NCBI GenBank assembly: GCA_041739295.1
Contig: JBGSOE010000242.1
Span: forward strand, 1 to 10,272
From: JAHJQQ01 sp041739295
Lineage (GTDB): Bacteria > Pseudomonadota > Gammaproteobacteria > Thiohalobacterales > Thiohalobacteraceae
Length of the DNA stretch: 10,272 nt
Direction: 5' to 3'
The position numbers and the translations under genes were made by a program. Below the pieces are notes generated by a model. The model searched no databases and was not told where the DNA came from. It saw nothing but the letters and a program-made list of their open reading frames with translations. Positions 1-6,002 of the stretch are shown here, piece by piece. How positions within the stretch are numbered: position 1 is the stretch's first letter; each line of letters starts with the position of its first letter.

Positions 1-73
1 ATTCAGGCCGAAGGCCGCGTCCGACAGGTCATACTCGCAAAATATTTTGGAATGATTGGAGCAATAGCTTATT

Positions 74-104
74 TTCTATTGAGCATTACATGATGGCATG
101 ACAT
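74..104 (+). repeat. Left copy of a 31-bp repeat found at both window ends
   Basis: This stretch, which contains TGAGCATTACATGATGGCAT, recurs at 10229-10259 in the same orientation with one mismatch (position 79 versus 10234). It covers the left terminal repeat of the element at 77-221. The flanks differ: this copy continues into the CT-rich arm, the right one does not. The remainder of the left edge (1-73) holds no gene I can support; it contains a small GGCC-GAA-GGCC inverted repeat at 6-16 and a 12-bp palindrome CAAAATATTTTG at 38-49. Confidence 0.85.
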
Positions 105-221
105 CCCTCTCCCCAACCCTCTCCCGCCCCGGCAGGAGAGGGGGTTATCCCCTCGCCCCGTTTACGGGGAGAGGGTTAGGGAGAGGGGAGTTTGTGTCAT
201 CCCAATGGGTAATGATCAATA
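77..221. repeat. MITE-like palindromic repeat element with terminal inverted repeats
   Basis: The outer ends, 77-103 and 195-221, are imperfect inverted repeats (21 of 27 positions pair by my alignment). Inside them lie a CT-rich arm at about 105-125 (CCCTCTCCCCAACCCTCTCC) and its near-complement at about 165-187 (GAGAGGGTTAGGGAGAGGG), so the whole unit can fold into a long nested hairpin. There is no coding capacity. Small non-autonomous repeats with CCCTCTCCC arms are widespread between genes in Gram-negative bacteria; that family assignment is from memory. The right terminal repeat overlaps the 3' end of the lipoprotein gene on the minus strand and contains its stop codon. Read from the minus strand, the hairpin may also stop or stabilise the end of the operon transcript. 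I see no clear target-site duplication. Confidence 0.75.
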
Positions 222-842
222 ATCGTTCAGTTTATGCGCCGACAATAGCGCGACGAGGCCTTCGCTTACCTTCGTGACTGCATGCTGATAACCTGCAGCA
301 AGCTGAGGATAATCATCTCCCTGCACGACAGCTTCCGCTTCCAACCGATCCTGCAGCATAAGTTTCCCGGAGGAGCGTTCGATGAGAAACACACGCAACC
401 CTACTCTGACCGTGCCACCATTCGGACCACGCAGATGTTCGAAACGATCAATATCCAGGCGCAGTCGATAGGCCTCATCAACGCCGTCTTCCGGCATCAC
501 TACAACAGTGGCGATACCCGCGTCTCGCAGATAATCCGCCAACTCGATCTGTAACAGATGCGGTGGCGTATCCACCCAATAATGATAGTGATAACGCTGC
601 AGCGTCGCCTCCGAGCCCGCTTCACTGTGGAGCAAGGCACGATCCCGATACAGCGGAATAGATGCACCGACTTGTACCGACAAAATACCGTTCAACGCCG
701 GTGATTTCAGCCGCTCTTCAGGGGCACCAATATCAAGCCTGTAAAAACTGTTAGTCGGTATAGGCGGCGCGCTGCTACAGCCAGCCAGCATGAATAGGCC
801 GGCCAATACCACCATCAAACGGGTGACCACTGATTTAATCAC
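216..842 (-). CDS. ABC-type transport auxiliary lipoprotein (PqiC-like)
   Basis: This 208-residue protein starts with a signal peptide ending in a lipobox LAGC, with Cys22 as the lipidated residue and Ser at +2, so it is predicted to be anchored in the outer membrane. The rest resembles the auxiliary lipoproteins (ABC_trans_aux/PqiC family) found last in MCE transporter operons, where they form the outer-membrane end of the lipid path. The start codon is GTG, chosen because AAGGAG lies 6 nt upstream (849-854) and the lipobox is then correctly placed. It overlaps the end of mlaD by 8 bp, which implies translational coupling. Its last two codons and stop lie within the terminal repeat of the element at 77-221, so the native C-terminus may have been altered by that insertion. 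Family call from architecture and context; exact lipid cargo unknown. Confidence 0.85.
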   Translation of the reverse strand: MIKSVVTRLMVVLAGLFMLAGCSSAPPIPTNSFYRLDIGAPEERLKSPALNGILSVQVGASIPLYRDRALLHSEAGSEATLQRYHYHYWVDTPPHLLQIELADYLRDAGIATVVVMPEDGVDEAYRLRLDIDRFEHLRGPNGGTVRVGLRVFLIERSSGKLMLQDRLEAEAVVQGDDYPQLAAGYQHAVTKVSEGLVALLSAHKLNDY

Positions 843-1782
843 TGCTCACTCCTTTTTCTGCTGCGGGACTGCCGTTGAGCAGCAGACCCGGGTTGCTGCG
901 CAACTCGCGACTGAATTCGTTCATGTTGCGGCTCGCACCTTCTAACTCGAACAGGATGCCGTCGACCTCGCGTGAAACGCTGTCGAGAGTGTTGCGCAAC
1001 GACACCACCGAGGCACGCACATCGTCCCGATTATTGCCGACCAGTCCCTGCGTCTCGCTCATCAGGTTATCCAGCTGCGTTTGCGTACCCTGCAGGCTGG
1101 ACGACAGATCATGGAAATTTTTCGCCGTGGCCTCAACATCAATGATGATATTACTGATACGGCTGGTATGCCGATCATCCAGCATACTCGACAGTCCTTG
1201 CGCGCTCTTATCCAGCTTCTGCACCATGGATTCGAGATCACCGAGAATACGCGGTACGCGGGTTCCCAGTTCACCACCCAGACCGGTCACCTGCTGATTG
1301 ATGTTATCCAACAAGGGCCGCAGGGAGTCGCGGGTAAGGCTACCGATATCCTCTGCAACCGTGCCCAGCGCGGCGAACATATCGCCACCTTGCAAGCCAA
1401 CGATTTCCGCGTCCGGTGGCAAATACTGCTTGCTGCTGCCCTCTTCGATATTGATCACCGTCTCCGCCAACAGTCCTGCGGAATAAATGCGCGCAACGCT
1501 GTCTTGTGGAATCTGCCAACCTTGTTTGATGCGCATTTCAACGCGGTAGCGTGTGCCGGTGTCGTCCTGTTCAGGCTCCACTCCGCCTACGAAGCCAACC
1601 TGATAACCTTCATAGGTCACGCGTGAACCATCGGTTAGGCCGGTAATATTGTTGTAATAGACATGATACGGAATGCTGTCGCCGACCCGGCCAGTGATTT
1701 TATACAGCACCACCAGAAGCACAATCAGCGTAGCCAGCACGAATATGCCGACCGCCAGATAATTGATATTGTCACGTTTCAT
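835..1782 (-). CDS. mlaD: MCE-domain protein of an Mla-type lipid transporter (MlaD family)
   Basis: This 315-residue protein has one N-terminal membrane helix (about residues 9-27), then an MCE domain (about 36-116) with the typical stretch NITGLTDGSRVTYEGYQVG. The remainder (about 120-315) is mostly helical, with Gln/Leu-rich heptad-like segments. E. coli MlaD is much shorter (about 183 residues), so this is the longer MCE form with a helical tail that may build a tube or needle toward the outer membrane. MCE proteins form hexameric rings on the periplasmic side of the MlaFE core and bind lipids. The ATG start lies 4 bp after the mlaF stop without a strong Shine-Dalgarno, so coupling to mlaF translation is likely. 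The stop overlaps the lipoprotein start. Whether the system moves lipids inward or outward cannot be read from sequence. Confidence 0.93.
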   Translation of the reverse strand: MKRDNINYLAVGIFVLATLIVLLVVLYKITGRVGDSIPYHVYYNNITGLTDGSRVTYEGYQVGFVGGVEPEQDDTGTRYRVEMRIKQGWQIPQDSVARIYSAGLLAETVINIEEGSSKQYLPPDAEIVGLQGGDMFAALGTVAEDIGSLTRDSLRPLLDNINQQVTGLGGELGTRVPRILGDLESMVQKLDKSAQGLSSMLDDRHTSRISNIIIDVEATAKNFHDLSSSLQGTQTQLDNLMSETQGLVGNNRDDVRASVVSLRNTLDSVSREVDGILFELEGASRNMNEFSRELRSNPGLLLNGSPAAEKGVSSD

Positions 1783-1786
1783 CAGT

Positions 1787-2605
1787 TCAATTCGTCCGTG
1801 TCAGCCGGCGCATATAGTCATCGATGTCGACCGCTTCGTTTTCCGCTATGCGGTTGATCAGACCATGCACTCGTGAGTTGTCCGAATTTCGGACCTCGTC
1901 CACCGTACCCGTCATCAGGATTGCGCCACGGTCCAGCACGGTGATTTTGTCAGCAATCTTGAAGGCACTGTCCAATTCATGCGTGACCACCAGAATAGTG
2001 ATATTCATGGACTCGCGCAGACACAGGATAAGTTCGTCCAATTCTGCCGATACAACCGGATCAAGACCCGCGGAAGGCTCATCGAAGAATAATAATTTCG
2101 GGTCCATGACAATGGCCCTTGCCAAGGCCGCACGCTTGAGCATGCCGCCCGACAACTGAGACGGCATCAGGTCTTCATAGCCCGCCAGATTGACCACTTC
2201 CAGCTTCATACGACTCATAATCTTGATGGTCTGTTCATCCAGACGCGTATGCTCGCGCAACGGGAAACACACGTTCTCACCGACAGTCATGGAATTGAAC
2301 AGCGCACCGCCTTGAAATGAAACACCCATATTGCGACGTAACGCGAACAGCTCCTGACCGCTGATGTTGTTGATGTCCTTGCCGAACAAACGAACACGCC
2401 CAGAGGTCGGCAGGTGCAATCCAAGCAGGTGTCGTAACAGCGTGGATTTCCCGGAACCACTTCCACCCATGATCACGCGGATCTCGTTAGGCTGCACCTC
2501 TAACGAGACACCGTCCAGGATGCGTCGCTCACCGTAGTAGGTAACCAGATCTTCCACCTGGATCACGGGTTCCACTGCGGGTTGGATGGCGGCGCTGTTA
2601 TGCAT
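1787..2605 (-). CDS. mlaF: ABC transporter ATPase of an Mla-type lipid transporter (MlaF family)
   Basis: This 272-residue cytoplasmic ATPase has all the ABC motifs: Walker A GGSGSGKST (47-55), Q-loop Gln98 in SFQGGALF, signature LSGGM (151-155), Walker B LLFFDEP (171-177) with the D-loop SAGLD just after, and switch His209 in VVTHEL. The SFQGGALF and LSGGMLKRAALAR stretches are typical of the MlaF/Ttg2A group. Length matches E. coli MlaF (about 269). It is expected to energise MlaE as a homodimer; in E. coli, MlaF also binds the STAS protein MlaB, and the STAS gene at 3491-3823 is the obvious candidate partner here. The ATG at 2605 is used 15 bp after mlaE, with only a weak Shine-Dalgarno. 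No defect seen. Confidence 0.96.
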   Translation of the reverse strand: MHNSAAIQPAVEPVIQVEDLVTYYGERRILDGVSLEVQPNEIRVIMGGSGSGKSTLLRHLLGLHLPTSGRVRLFGKDINNISGQELFALRRNMGVSFQGGALFNSMTVGENVCFPLREHTRLDEQTIKIMSRMKLEVVNLAGYEDLMPSQLSGGMLKRAALARAIVMDPKLLFFDEPSAGLDPVVSAELDELILCLRESMNITILVVTHELDSAFKIADKITVLDRGAILMTGTVDEVRNSDNSRVHGLINRIAENEAVDIDDYMRRLTRTN

Positions 2606-2620
2606 GAAGGATACTCAGCC

Positions 2621-3415
2621 TCAGCGACTCAGGAAAAAGGTAAATATCATGTCGGCAACGACAATGACGGCGATACATAACACCACGGAACGCGTGGTGC
2701 TATGTCCCAATCCTTCTGAACCACCGCTCACCTCGAAACCGTTACTGCAACTTACCAGTGTGATCAGCACAGCAAAGACCACGCTTTTGATCAGCCCTTG
2801 CATCACATCAAACGGCACCAGCGAGGCAAGAATCAATTGAGAATAGGCCTCCAGGCTCATATGTAACTGCAGACTGCACAGCAGACCACCACCGAACAGC
2901 GACATAAAGTTCGCGAGTATCGTCAACGCTGGCACCACCACCAACATGGCCAGTAGAATCGGCGCTACCAGATGCCGAACCGGATTCACACCCAGCACCC
3001 GCAGCGCGTCCACTTCTTGCGACATCTGCATCGCACCAATGCGCGCAGCAATCGCAGATCCGGATCGACCTGCCACCACAATTCCGACAATCAATGCACC
3101 AAATTCACGGGTTATCGACATTGCCAGGCCTGGAATCACCTGAGACTCGGCACCAAAATCACGCAGTGTGTAGATGCCTTGCAACGCCATCATCACACCA
3201 TTGGCAAATGACAGAATAGTCACAACCACGATGGCTTGAACGCCGATGCGCATCATCTCGGCCGCAACAGATGACAATCGCACCGGCTGCTGACGAAACC
3301 GTCCAACAAAAATCCAATATAGACTTTCCAGCAATAGCAAAGCCCCATAGCCGAACTCCTCGACACCGCCGACCACGCGCCGTCCCAGATTTTCGGTTAA
3401 GGCTCTGGCCATCAT
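2621..3415 (-). CDS. mlaE: Permease of an Mla-type lipid transporter (MlaE family)
   Basis: This 264-residue integral inner-membrane protein carries the MlaE/DUF140 hallmark at about residues 104-160: EFGALIVGIVVAGRSGSAIA followed by ARIGAMQMSQEVDALRVLGV. Five or so further hydrophobic segments and the C-terminal STTRSVV motif also fit. Length equals the single-domain form (E. coli MlaE about 260). Permeases in similar four-gene MCE operons with an auxiliary lipoprotein often carry an N-terminal STAS domain; this one has none, while a free STAS gene lies 75 bp upstream. Two ATG codons stand in tandem (3413-3415 and 3410-3412); GGAG touches the first and GACGAG lies about 9 nt upstream, so the first was kept, but the second is possible. 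Predicted to form a dimer beneath the MlaD ring. Confidence 0.95.
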   Translation of the reverse strand: MMARALTENLGRRVVGGVEEFGYGALLLLESLYWIFVGRFRQQPVRLSSVAAEMMRIGVQAIVVVTILSFANGVMMALQGIYTLRDFGAESQVIPGLAMSITREFGALIVGIVVAGRSGSAIAARIGAMQMSQEVDALRVLGVNPVRHLVAPILLAMLVVVPALTILANFMSLFGGGLLCSLQLHMSLEAYSQLILASLVPFDVMQGLIKSVVFAVLITLVSCSNGFEVSGGSEGLGHSTTRSVVLCIAVIVVADMIFTFFLSR

Positions 3416-3490
3416 CTCCGTAATCTCGTCATAGGATAGATGAGGCGCAATGGACAGATGGTCGTATCTCGACCTACATTTGATGCATCG
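3416..3490 (-). other. 75-bp leader between the STAS gene and mlaE
   Basis: This is the largest gap within the minus-strand run. It contains a perfect 5-bp inverted repeat, GGTCG-TATCT-CGACC on the plus strand (3460-3474), able to form a small hairpin in the transcript. No T-run follows it in the direction of transcription, so it does not look like an intrinsic terminator, and I found no convincing -35/-10 pair. It may be a processing or weak attenuation site, or nothing. The gap divides the tightly coupled partner-switching genes from the transporter genes. Confidence 0.4.
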
Positions 3491-3823
3491 CTAGCCGACA
3501 TTTTTTAGCCGCTCCTCAATACTGAGATATAGCGGGAATACCTTATCCAGTCGGGCAAGCTTGAGCACATTCAGAACCGCCGGACTTACCCGCACCAAAC
3601 CGAAATCCAGTTGCCGCTGACGTGCCAACTGAAAGCCCTCCACCAGACTGGCCACGCCCGAGCTGTCGATGTAGGCGACATCACCAAGATCGACGAGGGT
3701 TGGTCGGTTGTCCTGCAGACAGGTCAGAATCAACTTACGCGCCTCGGGTGAAGTATGCAGATCAATCTCGCCCGCGAGACTGACAACCGCATAACCATCT
3801 TGCATTCTGACGACAACACTCAT
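3491..3823 (-). CDS. STAS-domain anti-sigma-factor antagonist-like protein (SpoIIAA/RsbV type)
   Basis: This 110-residue protein is a single STAS domain. It has the conserved turn DSSG at 53-56; by alignment with SpoIIAA the second serine (Ser55) is the expected kinase target, which marks a regulated antagonist. The N-terminal strand VVSLAGEIDLHTSPE is also characteristic. It starts at ATG 3821-3823, overlapping the kinase stop as ATGA, with AAGGTG 7 nt upstream (3831-3836). In partner switching, the unphosphorylated STAS protein binds the kinase or another target, the kinase (3820-4248) phosphorylates it, and the PP2C phosphatase (4241-5944) resets it. Its place just upstream of mlaE, in an operon without another STAS domain, allows a second role as the MlaB-like subunit binding MlaF. 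The family call is firm; the downstream target is inferred. Confidence 0.93.
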   Translation of the reverse strand: MSVVVRMQDGYAVVSLAGEIDLHTSPEARKLILTCLQDNRPTLVDLGDVAYIDSSGVASLVEGFQLARQRQLDFGLVRVSPAVLNVLKLARLDKVFPLYLSIEERLKNVG

Positions 3824-4248
3824 GCGCCGGCACCTTTGCTTCTCAGATATTTTTTCATGCTCAATACATTTCCTGTGTTATCGGGCGATGGCAGATAAAC
3901 CACCTCGTCCATAATCTCGCGGATAAAGTGCACGCCTAATCCACCCGGGCGCACGTCTTCCAATGCCCGCGGTCGCCAATCACCCATGCTGACCGGCGTT
4001 GCCTCATCGCGGATGCGTATTTCCATTCCACCCGCGATCGCACCGGCACTCAGTTCGATGACGCCAGCCGCACCGCGATAGCCATGCTGAATGACATTCA
4101 TACAGGCCTCATTCACCGCCAGCACCAAGTCGTCCGCGCAGGCCGGTGCAAAACCGAGCGCCAACGCCTGCTCACGCACCAACGCCCGAAACTGCTGCAA
4201 ACTATCGGCCTGAGCCGGCAATTGCAGTAACTTCCATGTTTCATTCAC
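3820..4248 (-). CDS. RsbW/SpoIIAB-like serine kinase (HATPase_c fold anti-sigma factor type)
   Basis: With the GTG start this is 142 residues. It shows a GHKL ATP-binding fold: N-box VNEACMNVIQHGY with Glu47 and Asn51, G1 box around Asp81 (IRDEATPV), and G2 box GGLGVHFI at about 102-109. Members phosphorylate a cognate STAS protein and in many systems sequester a sigma factor. The frame stays open to a TTG at 4270-4272, but the GTG at 4246-4248 is preferred because AAGGAG (4259-4264) lies 10 nt upstream and the longer form would begin inside the phosphatase gene with no ribosome site. The start overlaps the phosphatase stop by 8 bp and its own stop overlaps the STAS start, so three proteins are coupled. 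No sigma-factor gene is in the window, so the released partner is unknown. Confidence 0.9.
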   Translation of the reverse strand: MNETWKLLQLPAQADSLQQFRALVREQALALGFAPACADDLVLAVNEACMNVIQHGYRGAAGVIELSAGAIAGGMEIRIRDEATPVSMGDWRPRALEDVRPGGLGVHFIREIMDEVVYLPSPDNTGNVLSMKKYLRSKGAGA

Positions 4249-5944
4249 TGGGATTCCGCTCCTTGGAATCAATAAACAACAACGTCAAATCATCATGTAT
4301 CTCGGCATCACGCACCACATCCAGCAGGCGCCGTGCGCGTTGTGCCGCGGGGACATCGGCACACCGCCGGATCATGCCTTTAAGACCCGATATACCCAGC
4401 TCACCCCCATTACGTGGGCGTGCCTCTATCAATCCGTCGGTGTAGAGATACAGCGCACCTTCGGCCAAGTTCAGCTCGCGAGTGACAAACTTCACATCCG
4501 GGACCACACCCAACGGCGGTGCATCGGCCGGAAATTCCTGTATCGGGCCATTGGCCGGCAGATACAGCGCGGGCAAATGACCGGCGTTGGCTAATTGAAT
4601 CTGACCCGTCTTCGGGTTGAAGCGACCACCGATCATGGTCACGAACATTCCCCGCACCGAGGTCTCGATAATCTCCCGGTTGAGCATGCTCAGCAGCGTC
4701 GCCGGATCACCGATACCTTTACCCAGACAGCGAAATAGACTGCTGACCTTGGCCATCAACAGCGCCGCATTCATACCCTTGCCCGACACATCCGCAATGC
4801 AGAAATGGATCTCCCCGCTGCGCGTCGAAAAATAGTCGTAGAAGTCACCTGAAAGCTCGCGCGCCGACGTATTAATGCCGTGAAAACCGGCACAGCCCGC
4901 GTTATCACGTGGCATGAGGCTTCGCTGCACTTCGCGTGCCAGCTCCAGCTCACGATTCAGCTCGGCGGCAATGCGATCCCGATCCTCAAGCGCCTGCTCC
5001 AGACGCCAGGTAAGCTCCTGATAGCTGAGGTTGTCTTCCACCAATTGCAGGTTGGCTTCGCGCAGCACATCCGACAGCGTGAACTGCTCCCCCACCTGCA
5101 TGCCCATGGCGGTACCGGCCTCGCGCACACCCTGCGCCAATTCGTCGAGCAGATCGGTCACCTGCTCAGCGGATAACCCGTAATGCTCATTCAACAATTG
5201 ACGGCAGCGTTGGATCACCGGCCGCTTGTCAGTGGCGGTAAACACCGCAGCCATCCAATCCGCACAGTGCGCCACGGCACAAAGCGCGTTCGTCTCCGGC
5301 GCATCGGTTTCCAACATCGGTGTGTGGTGATGGCCCATCACCTGTCGCAATTCCTGCGGCAGTTCCCAGGCCCTGGCCAGGGTTTCGCCGACCCGATCAT
5401 GGGTCATCTGGAACAGACTCATTTCCAGGGTGTAACGCTCTTCCGGATCGGCGGCGGCCAGACGCCACCAGTCGCCAGCCCGATCCTGGTTGATAAACAG
5501 CATCACCAGCAAACCGAAATCCTGGAGTAAACCGGCCGTGAAACAGTCTTCCGCATCCAACTTGGCGGCAGCTGACAGACAGCGTGCAGCCACCGCACGC
5601 CGCAAGGATTGCTCCCAGTATTCAGCCATGTCCAGGCCGGGGATGGCGTCCGGGCGCAATGCATCGCGCATCGCCACACACAGTGCCAGGTTGCGCAATG
5701 CACGCTGACCCAGCAGGGTCACGGCATGCGCGGCAGATGTCACCTTGGTACGGAAACCGAAGAAGGCCGAGTTGACGATGCGCAGCAGCTCCGCCGTCAA
5801 CACCGCGTTGTGGGTCACAAGATCGGCCAGGCGTTTGCTGGTGATATTCGGTCGGGCACAGGCACGCACAATGCCAATCGCCTCCTGCGGCGGGGCCGGG
5901 AGATCCGTTGGTTTTAATTGATTAACGGTGATGCGGTCCGTCAT
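4241..5944 (-). CDS. HDOD-domain and SpoIIE/PP2C-type serine phosphatase fusion
   Basis: This 567-residue cytoplasmic protein has two parts. Residues about 12-210 form an HDOD domain (LPAPPQEAIGIV, ELLRIVNSAFFGF, AVTLLGQRALRNL), a signalling module related to HD phosphohydrolases; where these have HD, this one reads GLLQDFG, so it is probably non-catalytic. A helical linker (about 295-350, ending LAREVQRSLMP) leads to a SpoIIE-type PP2C domain with the metal-binding aspartates intact: Asp367 and Asp370 in GDFYDYF, Asp385 in ADVSGKG, Asp503 in YTDG, and Asp551/Asp552 in HDDLT. It should dephosphorylate the STAS protein at 3491-3823, with the HDOD part as input. ATG start with AGGGA 5 nt upstream. 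It follows the GGDEF-EAL gene by 58 bp, and its stop overlaps the kinase start. HDOD input to a partner switch is less usual than PAS, GAF or receiver input. Confidence 0.92.
   Translation of the reverse strand: MTDRITVNQLKPTDLPAPPQEAIGIVRACARPNITSKRLADLVTHNAVLTAELLRIVNSAFFGFRTKVTSAAHAVTLLGQRALRNLALCVAMRDALRPDAIPGLDMAEYWEQSLRRAVAARCLSAAAKLDAEDCFTAGLLQDFGLLVMLFINQDRAGDWWRLAAADPEERYTLEMSLFQMTHDRVGETLARAWELPQELRQVMGHHHTPMLETDAPETNALCAVAHCADWMAAVFTATDKRPVIQRCRQLLNEHYGLSAEQVTDLLDELAQGVREAGTAMGMQVGEQFTLSDVLREANLQLVEDNLSYQELTWRLEQALEDRDRIAAELNRELELAREVQRSLMPRDNAGCAGFHGINTSARELSGDFYDYFSTRSGEIHFCIADVSGKGMNAALLMAKVSSLFRCLGKGIGDPATLLSMLNREIIETSVRGMFVTMIGGRFNPKTGQIQLANAGHLPALYLPANGPIQEFPADAPPLGVVPDVKFVTRELNLAEGALYLYTDGLIEARPRNGGELGISGLKGMIRRCADVPAAQRARRLLDVVRDAEIHDDLTLLFIDSKERNPSE
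4259..4264 (-). promoter_or_regulatory. Ribosome binding site that decides the kinase start
   Basis: On the minus strand this reads AAGGAG, ending 10 nt before GTG 4246-4248. It lies inside the 3' end of the phosphatase coding sequence. It supports the GTG start and argues against the upstream TTG, which lies beyond it. Confidence 0.65.
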
Positions 5945-6002
5945 TCGCTTCCCTGACTACTGGCTCCAACTTCCTGTCTTGATTCTCACGGTATAGGCAT
6001 GT

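Noticed and set aside
1..93. Open plus-strand frame running from the left edge to TGA at 91-93, possibly the C-terminus of a truncated gene
   Set aside because: Only 30 residues are visible, no recognisable motif, the stop lies inside the terminal repeat of the MITE-like element, and the other plus-strand frames are also open for 17 and 32 codons. Not supportable.
78..221. CRISPR-like or tandem array in the CT/AG-rich region
   Set aside because: The similarity is between opposite strands (an inverted repeat), with no regularly spaced direct repeats or spacers.
1081..1626. Long plus-strand open frame opposite mlaD
   Set aside because: It lies wholly antisense to a clear MCE protein gene, lacks a ribosome site and resembles no family; a shadow frame.
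3460..3474. Hairpin in the gap before mlaE as an intrinsic terminator
   Set aside because: The stem is only 5 bp and no T-run follows on the minus strand, so termination between the STAS gene and mlaE is not supported.
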